A DNA stretch of 53,180 bases from a bacterium (GTDB lineage Bacteria > Pseudomonadota > Alphaproteobacteria > Ferrovibrionales > Ferrovibrionaceae): contig JALHMN010000008.1 of NCBI GenBank assembly GCA_022844005.1, positions 1-53,180 of the forward strand, given 5' to 3'. Each line of letters starts with the position of its first letter. The stretch's first letter is position 1. This document shows, one piece after another, positions 15,901-23,490 of the stretch. Under the pieces are notes generated by a model. It searched no databases and was not told where the DNA came from. It saw only the letters and a program-made list of their open reading frames with translations. The translations under genes were made by a program, and so were the position numbers.

Positions 15901-16425
15901 AAGGTGGCCGAGATCGAGCAGGCGGCCGATGTGGTGGTGTGGTGCTGCGACGAGGCGCCGGGCTTCGCGCCGACGCGGCCGCAGGACAAGACCTTCGTGG
16001 GCAACATCGTCGAGGCGATGCGCGCCTATGCGGAAGGACGCCTCGGCCCGGTGACGCTGGCGCTACCCGAGGCCGACCGGCTGATCGCCATCGGTTCGGA
16101 CAAGATGATGGCCGCCGTCCAGGCGGCGCGGCACGCGGTGCTGAAACCCTTCATGAAGCCGGGGCACCTCGCCTTCGGGTCGATCAACTCGCCCATGCAA
16201 TGCATGATGAAGGAGATCTGCGCCCAGTGCCTGCAGCCGCATACCGATCCGGTTACCGGCGAGACCACCTACGTCTTCTCCTGCTTCAACCAGGACCAGC
16301 CGCTCGACCTCGTCGCCTTCGCCGGCTTGGATCAGCGGCTAAAGCAGAACGGCGCCCAGGAGAAGCTGACGGCGCAGTGGATCGACCGCTGCCTGAAGGA
16401 ACTGGGACGAAGGGCGGCGGCTTAA
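12949..16425 (+). CDS. NfnAB-like fused flavin/Fe-S oxidoreductase
   Basis: A 1158-residue single chain. Residues 1 to about 230 match nothing I recognise. A cysteine-rich stretch follows (Cys240, 243, 251, 280, 306, 320, 323, 327), with NPMVAATGHRICNDC resembling the GltD/NfnB Fe-S domain. FAD binding is shown by GQGPAG at 386-391 and NAD(P) binding by GGGLTAID at 564-571. From about 835 a PyrK/NfnA-like flavoprotein module begins (FEPGQFYRLQ at 863-872, GGGLGN at 949-954), ending in a likely 2Fe-2S set (Cys1085, 1091, 1094, 1112). This is the domain order of NfnB plus NfnA. Electron transfer between pyridine nucleotides and ferredoxin is inferred, not shown. Confidence 0.75.
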   Translation: MLALKYGLAYSDLYAREGLLKVDAAFLAALSAADEALAGRLEAARCAPSMPAKEESALIIDLAPHLEDFIAALFGIEAEAADLRAEHHRLAPLYDVKRLFVQRQALKQVKPAEAAAADGPALAAELEELLGEPLTELRFARAVQAWQKDEAGNAVRLKTAATYAAWATLTPAGQAKHARGLLFKQPRKVEPEHLVPVVTETVGGVSVHTLDAHHLRRREGFALTDPGTNLAGALDQANYCIWCHHQGKDSCSKGLREKPKPEQAVGDFKKSVFGVTLAGCPLEEKISEFHEVKTKGFPIGALGIICVDNPMVAATGHRICNDCMKACIYQKQEPVDIPQAETRTMKDVLGLPWGFEIYGLLTRWNPFDLRRPLPKARSGKRVLIVGQGPAGYTVAHHLMNDGHQVVGIDGLKIEPLPPAIGGVGPLGQRVPFEPIRDVLSLYENLDERVLAGFGGVAEYGITVRWDKNFLKVIRLLLERRAEYSLIGGVRFGGTITAEMAFELGFDHIVLAAGAGKPTVLDMPNGLARGVRTASDFLMALQLTGAARKDSIANMQLRLPVVVIGGGLTAIDTATESLAYYPVQVEKFLSRFEALAADKGDAAVRRAWNPEEAEIAEEFLDHGRAIRDERALAAKEGRAPRIIELLQGWGGVTLAYRKRLIDSPSYTLNHEEVEKALEEGIRFAEGLAPEKVEVDVRGHCRGIVMMGPEGPVELPARAILVAAGTQPNTVLAREDAATFTLDGKYFQACDEDGQPVKPERAISKPGRPDVLLTRRPDGRFISFFGDLHPSFFGNVVKAMGGAKQGYPVVSRVLEQVAPASAESDADFAARLNHLLRPRVAWVERLTPTIVEVVVQAPLAARQFEPGQFYRLQNFEAHALKSNGTVLAMEGLALTGAWVDKEKGLVSVIVLEMGGSSDLCLQLSKDEPVVLMGPTGSPTEIEPGETVALVGGGLGNAVLFSIGQAFRKAGSKVLYFAGYKKVVDRYKVAEIEQAADVVVWCCDEAPGFAPTRPQDKTFVGNIVEAMRAYAEGRLGPVTLALPEADRLIAIGSDKMMAAVQAARHAVLKPFMKPGHLAFGSINSPMQCMMKEICAQCLQPHTDPVTGETTYVFSCFNQDQPLDLVAFAGLDQRLKQNGAQEKLTAQWIDRCLKELGRRAAA

Positions 16426-16431
16426 GGTCAA

Positions 16432-16450
16432 GCAAGTCGCACCCACTTGC
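16432..16450. terminator. hairpin GCAAGT-N7-ACTTGC after the oxidoreductase gene
   Basis: A 6-bp stem with a 7-base loop just after the stop codon. No T-run follows, so termination would be weak or Rho-aided. Because it also lies 58 bp before parD, it could instead be part of the parDE control region. Confidence 0.3.
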
Positions 16451-16507
16451 CTCGCGAGTCCGATCTGCCAGACTTGATGTCCGATGCCGGCAATCTGGAG
16501 CATCCAG

Positions 16508-16798
16508 ATGGACGTGACCGAGAAGCGAACTTTCAGCCTTGCACCTGAGCAAGTGAGTTACATCGACAAGCTTGTCGACGCGGGTACCTACGCCAGCGCC
16601 AATGATGTGATTGATGCCGGGTTGAAGGCGCTGCGGGAGCGGGACGCGGAACTCGATCAGTGGCTGCGGGACGAAGTGCTGCCGGTGATGGAAGCGATGG
16701 ATGCCGACCCGAGCCGCGCGATCCCCGCCGATCATGTTTTTGATGAGATTCGGGCCCTGCATGAGAAGCGGGTGAAAGACGCCGGCGATGCCGCATGA
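16508..16798 (+). CDS. parD: ParD-type antitoxin
   Basis: A 96-residue antitoxin with a ribbon-helix-helix N-terminus: KRTFSLAPEQVSYIDKLVDAG followed by YASANDVIDAGLKALRERD, the usual ParD pattern (split here for length: RTFSLAPEQVSYIDKLV, YASANDVIDAGLKAL). The C-terminal half is the acidic toxin-binding tail. GGAG lies 8-9 nt before the ATG at 16508, which decides this start over the ATG at 16484. It overlaps parE by 11 bp. It should bind ParE and repress the operon. Confidence 0.88.
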   Translation: MDVTEKRTFSLAPEQVSYIDKLVDAGTYASANDVIDAGLKALRERDAELDQWLRDEVLPVMEAMDADPSRAIPADHVFDEIRALHEKRVKDAGDAA

Positions 16799-17084
16799 GG
16801 TGGTGTTCGCACCACAGGCGCGGGGCGATCTCAGAAATCTGTATCTTTTCATTGCGGACCGATCGGGGCGATCGCGGGCAATGGGTCATCTCAGCCGGAT
16901 CGAGGCGTATTGCCGGACCCTTTCAGATTTTCCAGAGCGCGGCACGCTTCGCGATGATCTGCGCCCCGGCTTGCGCATTGTGGGTTTTGAGAAGCGGGTG
17001 ACGATTGCGTTCCGGGTTGCGCCAAATCGTGTCACGATTTATCGCGTGCTGTATGCGGGACGAAACTTAGGTGGGCTGGGCTGA
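16788..17084 (+). CDS. parE: ParE/RelE-type toxin
   Basis: A 98-residue protein of the ParE group: VVFAPQARGDLRNLYLFIADRSG at the start (quoted as VVFAPQARGDLRNLYLFIAD), FPERGTLRDDLRPGLRIVGF in the middle and RVTIYRVLYAGRNL at the end, the family's closing strand. Known ParE toxins poison DNA gyrase; the fold alone does not prove this target. The gene is intact and overlaps its antitoxin by 11 bp. Confidence 0.88.
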   Translation: MPHEVVFAPQARGDLRNLYLFIADRSGRSRAMGHLSRIEAYCRTLSDFPERGTLRDDLRPGLRIVGFEKRVTIAFRVAPNRVTIYRVLYAGRNLGGLG

Positions 17085-17357
17085 AGCGAGACACATCGCC
17101 GCCTCTCACCGGCTCGTCGATTGCGAATTTCCATCACGTCCGCTACCGCGCCCTCGATCGCCAGTTCGGCGGGTGGATGGCCGGGCAGGCGCCTGGCGGG
17201 TGTCATGGCGGACCCTGAAGAGGAAGCCGAGCAATTCGACCCTGCGACGGAACCTATCGGGCTGCGGCTTGATGTACCGCAAAGCGACAGGCGCGGCGCC
17301 GGGTCAGACTGATTTCCGGTCTTCGTGATGATCGCCGCCAGCCCGCAGGAGCATCCC

Positions 17358-18434
17358 ATGGCCCGCATGATGAAAGCCGCCGTCTTCGTCGAGGCGAACC
17401 GGATCGTGCTCGACGAAAAGCCGATCCCCGAAGTCGGGCCGCTCGACGCCCTCATCCGGATCACCACGACGACGATCTGCGGCACCGACGTGCATATCCT
17501 GAAGGGCGAGTACCCGGTCGCCAGGGGGCTCACCATCGGCCACGAGCCGGTCGGCGTCATCGAAAGGCTGGGCTCGGCGGTCGAGGGCTATCAGGAGGGC
17601 CAGCGGGTGATCGCCGGCGCCATCACGCCGAGCGGCTACAGCGCCGCCTGTCTCTGCGGCTGCTCCTCCCAGGACGGCCCGCGGACGAAGCACGGCTTCA
17701 AGCCGATGGGCGGCTGGCGTTTCGGCAATACGATCGACGGATCCCAGGCGGAATACCTTCTGGTGCCGGATGCGATGACCAACCTGGCGCCGATTCCCGA
17801 TGCCCTCAGCGACGAGCAGGTGCTGATGTGCCCGGACATCATGTCGACCGGGTTCTCCGGTGCCGAGAGCGGTCGGGTGCGGATCGGCGACGCCGTCGCC
17901 GTTTTCGCGCAAGGTCCGATCGGCCTCTGCGCCACCGCCGGCGCCCGGCTGATGGGGGCCAGCCTGATCATCGGCGTCGAGGCGGTGCCGGCGCGGATGG
18001 AGATCGCGCGCAAGATGGGCGCCGACCACGTCGTCGATTTCAGCAAGGGCGATCCGGTGGCCGAGATCCTGCGCCTGACCGACGGGCGCGGCGTCGACGT
18101 GGCGATCGAGGCATTGGGCCGGCAGGAGACCTTCGAGGCGGCGCTGCGCGTGCTGCGGCCGGGCGGCACGCTCTCCTCCCTCGGCGTCTATTCGACCGAC
18201 CTCAAGATCCCGCTCGATGCCTTCACCGCCGGCCTCGGCGACCACAAGATCGTCACCACGCTCTGCCCCGGTGGCAAGGAGCGCATGCGCCGGCTGATGG
18301 ACGTGATCGCCTCCGGCCGGCTCGATGCGCGCGCCATGGTGACCCACCGCTTCAAGCTGGACCAGATCGAGGCGGCCTATGAGCTGTTCGCCAACCAGCG
18401 CGACGGCGTGCTGAAGGTGGCGATCACGCCCTGA
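17358..18434 (+). CDS. zinc-dependent alcohol dehydrogenase
   Basis: A 358-residue medium-chain dehydrogenase. The catalytic zinc site is marked by Cys41 in TICGTDVH and by His62-Glu63 in GHEPVG. The segment GGWRFGNTIDGSQAEYLLVPDA resembles the NADP-dependent secondary alcohol dehydrogenases of the Clostridium beijerinckii type. The cofactor region reads VAVFAQGPIGLCATAGARLMGA, quoted in parts as VFAQGPIGLCATAG. AGGAG precedes the ATG at 17358. It is convergent with the glutathione S-transferase gene, 5 bp between stops. Substrate is likely a small alcohol or ketone. Confidence 0.88.
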   Translation: MARMMKAAVFVEANRIVLDEKPIPEVGPLDALIRITTTTICGTDVHILKGEYPVARGLTIGHEPVGVIERLGSAVEGYQEGQRVIAGAITPSGYSAACLCGCSSQDGPRTKHGFKPMGGWRFGNTIDGSQAEYLLVPDAMTNLAPIPDALSDEQVLMCPDIMSTGFSGAESGRVRIGDAVAVFAQGPIGLCATAGARLMGASLIIGVEAVPARMEIARKMGADHVVDFSKGDPVAEILRLTDGRGVDVAIEALGRQETFEAALRVLRPGGTLSSLGVYSTDLKIPLDAFTAGLGDHKIVTTLCPGGKERMRRLMDVIASGRLDARAMVTHRFKLDQIEAAYELFANQRDGVLKVAITP

Positions 18435-18439
18435 GGCGC

Positions 18440-19090
18440 TCACCGGTAGTCTGGTACCAGCAGGCCCGTCTGGCGCACATAGTCTGTCATGGCGCCGACG
18501 ACTTTCGCCACTGCCGGACGTGCGCCGACGCGCAGCCGCCAGGCCATCAGCTTCGGGCACCGCGAGGACATCGGCACGCCCATGCGGGCGGCGAAGAACT
18601 GGGCCATGTAGAAGGCGATATCGGCATAGGTGAAGGGGCCGGCGATGTGCTCGCGTGTCGCGAGCTGGGCTTCGAGCAGATCGTAATAGGCCGCGATGCC
18701 GGCGCGGGCCGGCGCCCAGTCCGGGTGCTCGCGATCGGTCCTGATCGGCATCAGGCGGACGACGTGGGGGAAGAACACCTCGTCCGATTTCAGCTCCCAC
18801 TGCCGGGCGCGGGCACGCTCCGCGATGTCCGCGGGCCAGAGCGGCGGGCTGGGGAAGCGGTCTTCCAGGTATTCGAAGATCTGGGTGGAATCGAAGAGTT
18901 CGAGATCGCCGTCGATCAGCACCGGCACCTGGCGCTTCGGGTTGATGCGGGCGACCTCCGGGTGCTTCGGGTCATAGAGGTGCTTCAGGGTGAAGGGCAC
19001 CATTTCGAGGTCGAAAGGGACGCCCTTTTCGGCGAGGGCGATCTCGACCTTGGCGCCGAACATGCTCAAGGGGCCGGAATAGAGTTTCAT
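18440..19090 (-). CDS. glutathione S-transferase
   Basis: A 216-residue protein with a thioredoxin-like N-terminal domain (KLYSGPLSMFGAKVEIALAEKG, shown as KLYSGPLSMFGAKVEIAL; INPKRQVPVLIDGDLELFDS with the cis-Pro in QVPVL) and an all-helical C-terminal domain (PFTYADIAFYMAQFF). It should conjugate or reduce substrates with glutathione. It is divergent from the WYL regulator at 19175 and shares an 84-bp gap with it. That arrangement suggests direct control by that regulator. Confidence 0.88.
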   Translation of the reverse strand: MKLYSGPLSMFGAKVEIALAEKGVPFDLEMVPFTLKHLYDPKHPEVARINPKRQVPVLIDGDLELFDSTQIFEYLEDRFPSPPLWPADIAERARARQWELKSDEVFFPHVVRLMPIRTDREHPDWAPARAGIAAYYDLLEAQLATREHIAGPFTYADIAFYMAQFFAARMGVPMSSRCPKLMAWRLRVGARPAVAKVVGAMTDYVRQTGLLVPDYR

Positions 19091-19113
19091 CGCGGTGCTC
19101 TCGTAAGGAGGGA

Positions 19114-19152
19114 TCGTTACCTTGCGCCATGAAAGCTGACAACGAATGTCAG
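19114..19152 (-). promoter_or_regulatory. GST promoter with CTGACA-N5-TGTCAG operator
   Basis: The inverted repeat at 19136-19152 lies in the gap between the GST and WYL regulator genes. On the minus strand its half site provides TTGTCA as -35 (19142 to 19137), followed after 17 bp by TAACGA as -10 (19119 to 19114). A regulator bound there would touch the -35 box of the GST promoter. The divergent WYL protein is the obvious candidate. Confidence 0.55.
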
Positions 19153-19174
19153 GATTTCCGGCTAGGCTGACGAA

Positions 19175-20164
19175 ATGCGCGCGAGCCGGCTGCTTTCCAT
19201 CCTGATGCTGTTGCAGGCCCGCGGCCGGATGTCGGCCCAGGCGCTGGCGGCCGAGGTCGAAGTGTCGGTGCGCACGATCTATCGCGACGTCGACCAGTTG
19301 AGCGCGGCCGGCGTGCCGGTCTATGCCGAGCGCGGACGCGATGGCGGCTTCCAGCTGCTGGACGGCTGGCGTACGCGGCTGACCGGCATGACCTCGGCCG
19401 AGGCGCAGGCGCTGTTCCTGGCCGGGCTGCCGGGGCCGGCCGCCGAGCTCGGTCTCGGCGATGCCATGGCGGCGGCGCAGCTGAAGCTGCTCGCCGCCCT
19501 TCCCGCCGGCTGGCAGGCCGATGCGCAACGGGTGGGCGCGCGTTTCCATCTCGACGCTGTCGACTGGTACCGCAGTGCGGCGCCGGCCGATCATCTGCCG
19601 GTGGTGGCGGCCGCCGTCTGGGCCGAGACGCGGCTGAAGATCACCTATGAAAGCTGGACGGGGCTGGGGGAACGGCTGGTCGATCCGCTCGGCCTCGTGC
19701 TCAAGGCCGGCACCTGGTACCTGGCGGCGCGGAGCGGGGGGAAGGTGCGCACCTATCGCGTCTCCAACATCCGCGCGGTGGAAGCGGCCGAGGGGCGCTT
19801 TACCCGGCCGAAGGACTTCACGCTGTCCACCTATTGGGGCGAGGCGACGCAGCGGTTCGAGGCGGAGATCTATCGCGGCTCCGCGCTGCTGCGGGTGACG
19901 GCGGTCGGCCTGAAGCGCCTGCGCGGCATGAGCGCGGCGGTGGGCGATGCGGCGCTGTCGGCCAGGCCGGCGGATGCGTCGGGCTGGGCCGAGGTCGAGA
20001 TCCCGATCGAGACGGTGGAGCAGGGAGCACGCGACCTGCTTCGGCTGGGGCCGGAGGCGGAAGTGCTGGCCCCGCCGGCGTTGCGGCGAGCCGTCGCGGA
20101 TACGGTACGGCAACTCGCGGCGTTGTACGATCGGGAGGTCGAGGATCAACGGGGGAACAGATGA
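19175..20164 (+). CDS. WYL-domain transcriptional regulator
   Basis: A 329-residue regulator with an N-terminal HTH (MRASRLLSILMLLQARG, LAAEVEVSVRTIYRDVDQLS) and a WYL domain with the full motif in GTWYLAARSGGKVRTYRVSNI, quoted as TWYLAARSGGKVRTYRV. The C-terminal extension (after about 250) matches the WCX part of the family. It is divergent from the GST gene and overlaps the next gene by four bases (ATGA). It is a second, distinct member of the family seen at 4245. Confidence 0.88.
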   Translation: MRASRLLSILMLLQARGRMSAQALAAEVEVSVRTIYRDVDQLSAAGVPVYAERGRDGGFQLLDGWRTRLTGMTSAEAQALFLAGLPGPAAELGLGDAMAAAQLKLLAALPAGWQADAQRVGARFHLDAVDWYRSAAPADHLPVVAAAVWAETRLKITYESWTGLGERLVDPLGLVLKAGTWYLAARSGGKVRTYRVSNIRAVEAAEGRFTRPKDFTLSTYWGEATQRFEAEIYRGSALLRVTAVGLKRLRGMSAAVGDAALSARPADASGWAEVEIPIETVEQGARDLLRLGPEAEVLAPPALRRAVADTVRQLAALYDREVEDQRGNR

Positions 20165-21099
20165 TCCGGCTTGTCGTGGCAGTACTCACTCTCTTTTCGG
20201 TATCCGCCCTGGCGGCCGATCTGCAGGGACGCTCCAGCAGCAAGGTCGAGAAGCGGGCGGATGGCTATCAGACGGTGCAGGTCGAGAACACGAGCTTCGT
20301 TCCCTATGCCGTCTTCAATGGTGCCGACAGCAGCTACGCGCTCCGCATCGCGACCTTGCTGACGCGCTTCAAATTCGCCACCGGGCAGGAGCCGGCACCT
20401 TTCGATGCCACGGTGACGGTCAACATCGACGACATGAGCGGGCCGGTGCCCAAGCGCCTCGTCGCCTTCTCCGATCCGGGGGCGGAGGGGCGCATCCTGG
20501 CCGACCGCTATTTCATCACCACGCAGACCGGCTGCTGCGACGAACTCACCGTTCATCACGTCAGGTTTCTGGAGACGGGCAAGCTCCTGTTCCGCTCCAC
20601 CGGCCGCGAGGCGGGCCGCGGCATGGCGTGGATGGAGGCACCGAACACGCCGATCCGGCGCTGGGCGGCGGTCGACGGCAAGATGACGGAAGCGGAATGG
20701 AAGCGGGGGTTGATCGGTCGCCTGCGCTATGGCGAGGACAGGGGCGTGCTGTCGAGCATCGAGATATCCGCCGAGCCCGACAGCGAGATCCATCAGGATT
20801 ATGCAATGGCCTTCGGGCAGGCGACCGAGCCGCGATGGTTCGATCGCAACCGCGAGGCCGGCGCGGATCCCGACTATCGCGCTTCCGCCGGCGAGGCGGG
20901 GTCGCCGCATATAATCTGGTCGCTGGATGGGGCCAAGGCGCCGGTCAAGGCGGTGGGCGGCTTCGAGCTTCGTCTGCGCGCTCTCTACGAAGCCGCCGAT
21001 GCGCCGCCCTTCGCCAGCATCCCGATCGAGGGCGATGCGCTGGCTGCAGAGAAGGCGACCGTCATCACGGGCCTGAAGATCACCCGCGTGCCGAACTGA
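20161..21099 (+). CDS. exported protein of unknown function
   Basis: A 312-residue protein with a clear signal peptide (IRLVVAVLTLFSVSALA, cut near residue 18-19). I recognise no domain. The mature part is mixed alpha/beta with a CC pair in TQTGCCDELTVHHVRF near residue 123 and many Trp/Arg residues in the middle. The start codon overlaps the WYL regulator stop (ATGA), so the two are co-translated. Pairing of a ligand-sensing regulator with a periplasmic protein hints at an envelope or uptake role, but this is inference. Its 3' end overlaps the convergent peptidase gene by 20 bp. Confidence 0.75.
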   Translation: MIRLVVAVLTLFSVSALAADLQGRSSSKVEKRADGYQTVQVENTSFVPYAVFNGADSSYALRIATLLTRFKFATGQEPAPFDATVTVNIDDMSGPVPKRLVAFSDPGAEGRILADRYFITTQTGCCDELTVHHVRFLETGKLLFRSTGREAGRGMAWMEAPNTPIRRWAAVDGKMTEAEWKRGLIGRLRYGEDRGVLSSIEISAEPDSEIHQDYAMAFGQATEPRWFDRNREAGADPDYRASAGEAGSPHIIWSLDGAKAPVKAVGGFELRLRALYEAADAPPFASIPIEGDALAAEKATVITGLKITRVPN

Positions 21100-22483
21100 G
21101 CGGCGGCGGGGTCTCGCCCAGATCCCAGAACAGGCCGGTCATCATCCGCAAGCCCTCGCGCAAGAGCGGCGCCAGCACATGCTCGTTGGGCGCGTGCTGG
21201 GAACAGCCGGTATAGGAATGCGGCACCCAGACGGTGGGCAGGCCGAGCGTGCCGGCGAAGCATTCGTTCGGGAGCGAGCCGCCGAGATTGGGCAGGATGG
21301 CCGGGCGGCGGCCGGTGGTGCGTTCGATCGAAGCGGCGGCCCAGCGCGCCGCCGGGTGGTCGGGATCGAGGCGGGTCGCCGGGAATATCTCGTGCGTCGA
21401 CTGCGCCACCTCGACATTCCCGAAGCCGTTCGCGTCGAGATGCCGGCGGATGGCGGGCAGGAAGGTTTCCGGCGGAACATCGACGGTGAAGCGGATCTGG
21501 CAGGTGGCGACGGCCACCGGCGGAATGGCGTTCACCGGCCGTTCCGGATTGCCGGTCTTGAAGGCGAGGATGTCGAAGGTGTTCCAGGCGACGACCTTCT
21601 CGGCCGCGGTCAGGCCGGGCTCGCCCCACCAGGCGTCGATGGCCGGTCCCTCCGGCGGTTCGGTGATCGGGCAGTCGGCGAGCGCGTGGCGCACCGAGTT
21701 GGGGATGGCGGCGGGCAGGAGTTCGCGGAGCTTCACCCGGCCGTCGCGGTCGATCAGGCTGGCGATGGCGTGGGAGAGGATGATACCGGGATTGGCGAGC
21801 AAGCCGCCCCAGTTGCCGGAATGATGCCCGCCTTCGCGCAGGTTGACGGTCATATTGAAGGTGAGGGCGCCGCGGGCGCCGAGGAAGATGGTCGGCCGGT
21901 CGGGTTCGAGGCGGGGGCCGTCGGAGGCAATCAGCAGGTCGGCCGCGAGCGCCGTCTTCTCCTGCTCGACGAACTCATGCAAGCCGGGGGAGCCCACTTC
22001 CTCGCCGGTCTCCAGCAGGAACTTACAGTTGAAGCCGAGGCGGCCTCGGGTTTTCAGCACGGTCGACAGCGCCAGGATGTTGATCAGGTGCTGGGACTTG
22101 TTGTCGGCGGTGCCGCGGCCGAACCACTTCTCGCCCTCGACCTTGAGGGTCCAGGGATCGAGGCCCGCGCGCCACTGGCCTTCCAGGCCGCGGATCACGT
22201 CGCAATGGCCGTAAGAGAGCACGGTGGGGAGCGCGGGGTCCTCTTCCCGCGTCGCCACCAGGAAGGGTCCGTGCTTGCCGGTGGGATTGGGGATCAGGGT
22301 GGAGGAAAAGCCCATCGCCTCGAAGGACGGGCGGATCGCCTCGGTCAGGTAGGCCGCCATGTAAGGCGCGCTTTCCGGCACCTGGCTTTCGGTGCGGTAG
22401 GTGACCCAATGGGCGAGTTGCTCGCGGAAGCGGCCGGAATCGAAGGTCTCGTCGGCGGCGGCGATGGCGGCGGCGCGGGTCAT
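21080..22483 (-). CDS. M20-family metallopeptidase
   Basis: A 467-residue zinc aminoacylase/carboxypeptidase-like enzyme. Metal and catalytic residues are visible: His93 and Asp95 in SYGHCDV, Asp127 in GRGTADNK, the Glu161-Glu162 pair in ETGEEVGSPG, and a late His in YTGCSQHAPNE. The middle segment with GHHSGNWGG is the lid and dimerisation domain. It has no signal peptide, so it is probably a cytoplasmic dipeptidase or deacylase. CTGGAG precedes the ATG at 22483. It lies 44 bp after rlmB on the same strand and may be read with it. Confidence 0.9.
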   Translation of the reverse strand: MTRAAAIAAADETFDSGRFREQLAHWVTYRTESQVPESAPYMAAYLTEAIRPSFEAMGFSSTLIPNPTGKHGPFLVATREEDPALPTVLSYGHCDVIRGLEGQWRAGLDPWTLKVEGEKWFGRGTADNKSQHLINILALSTVLKTRGRLGFNCKFLLETGEEVGSPGLHEFVEQEKTALAADLLIASDGPRLEPDRPTIFLGARGALTFNMTVNLREGGHHSGNWGGLLANPGIILSHAIASLIDRDGRVKLRELLPAAIPNSVRHALADCPITEPPEGPAIDAWWGEPGLTAAEKVVAWNTFDILAFKTGNPERPVNAIPPVAVATCQIRFTVDVPPETFLPAIRRHLDANGFGNVEVAQSTHEIFPATRLDPDHPAARWAAASIERTTGRRPAILPNLGGSLPNECFAGTLGLPTVWVPHSYTGCSQHAPNEHVLAPLLREGLRMMTGLFWDLGETPPPLSSARG

Positions 22484-22527
22484 GGAAACAACTCCAGCCG
22501 ATTGGTCAAAGGGGTGGCACCGGCGGA

Positions 22528-23319
22528 TCATCCATCTTCCCGAGCCACCTCGTACAGAGCGATGGCGGCGGCGTTGGAGACGTTGAGGCTCTCCACGGCG
22601 CCGGAAATGGGCAGCCGCACGATCTCGTCGCAGGCCTCCCGGGTCAGCCGGCGCATGCCTTCGCCTTCCGCTCCCAGCACCAGGGCGATGGGGCCCGAGG
22701 GGCGGGCGGCGGCGAGGGTTCGGGGGGCGTCGCCGTCGAGGCCGACCCGCCAGTAGCCGAGCTGGGCCAGGTGATCCATGGCGCGGGCGAGGTTGGTGAC
22801 GCGGACGAGGGGGATCACCTCGAGCGCGCCGGAAGCCGATTTGGCCAATACCGGCGAATCGGGCGGCGCATGCCGGTCGGTCATCACCACGGCGCGGGCA
22901 CCGAAGGCCGCCGCCGAGCGGAGAATCGCGCCGACATTGTGCGGGTCGGTCACTTGGTCCAGGACGACGACGAGGTTCCGCTCGCCCTCGACCACCGAAC
23001 AGGCTTCGGTGACGTCGAGGTCGGGGAGGGGGCCGGCCAGGAGCGCCAGGCCCTGGTGCACGGCGCCGGCGGGAAGCATCTGGTCCAGGCGCTGGCGGTC
23101 GACCGTTTCGGCGCCGAGCCCCTGGGGCAGCGGACCCAGTTCCCGCAGCGCATCGACCGTGCCGAGAAGACGGCGCAGCTGGCGGTGCGGGTTGGCCAGG
23201 GCCGCCCGCACGGGGTGGTTGCCGTAGAGCCAGTTCTGGCCGCTTCCGGCGCCGGAATCGCCCTTGTGGCGGTTGGGTTTGCGTTGGTCGTTCTGGGGCT
23301 TGCGCGTGCTCATCCGCAT
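22528..23319 (-). CDS. rlmB: 23S rRNA 2'-O-methyltransferase RlmB (TrmH family)
   Basis: A 263-residue SPOUT methyltransferase. The N-terminal L30e-like substrate domain begins NWLYGNHPVRAAL; the three catalytic SPOUT motifs are DQVTDPHNVGAILRSA, ALVLGAEGEGMRRL and LPISGAVESLNVSNAAAIAL, whose knot binds S-adenosylmethionine. RlmB methylates G2251 (E. coli number) in the peptidyl-transferase P loop. Starts at 23319 and 23313 are both possible, each with a weak ribosome site. A Lys/Arg-rich 28-residue tail precedes the fold. It is divergent from the tRNA-tuf cluster. Confidence 0.9.
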   Translation of the reverse strand: MRMSTRKPQNDQRKPNRHKGDSGAGSGQNWLYGNHPVRAALANPHRQLRRLLGTVDALRELGPLPQGLGAETVDRQRLDQMLPAGAVHQGLALLAGPLPDLDVTEACSVVEGERNLVVVLDQVTDPHNVGAILRSAAAFGARAVVMTDRHAPPDSPVLAKSASGALEVIPLVRVTNLARAMDHLAQLGYWRVGLDGDAPRTLAAARPSGPIALVLGAEGEGMRRLTREACDEIVRLPISGAVESLNVSNAAAIALYEVAREDG

Positions 23320-23490
23320 GCTTATAGTCCGCGCCCCTGATGGTCTTCAACACGCCCCCGCGGTGCCAGCCTCGCTGGTGACGTCGGGCGTTTTCGCTTG
23401 CGACGGAGTATACACGGAAACCGAGAGTCGGTTTGACGCGAAGTGCGATGCCGCCGTCGCGACGGCGGGTGTTACTTCCAAGACAAACAT

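Noticed and set aside
17085-17357. Possible short gene (for example ATG at 17205 to 17312) between parE and the alcohol dehydrogenase
   Set aside because: The 35-residue frame has an acidic start but no ribosome site or recognisable family; too short to support.
1-23320. Insertion sequences, integrases or attachment sites in the accessory part
   Set aside because: No transposase or recombinase-like protein and no paired terminal repeats were seen around the toxin-antitoxin modules.
23340-23395. Hairpin with flanking ACGCCC/GGGCGT arms followed by TTTT before tRNA-Tyr
   Set aside because: It has terminator-like looks on the plus strand, but no plus-strand gene precedes it and the large loop makes the stem doubtful.
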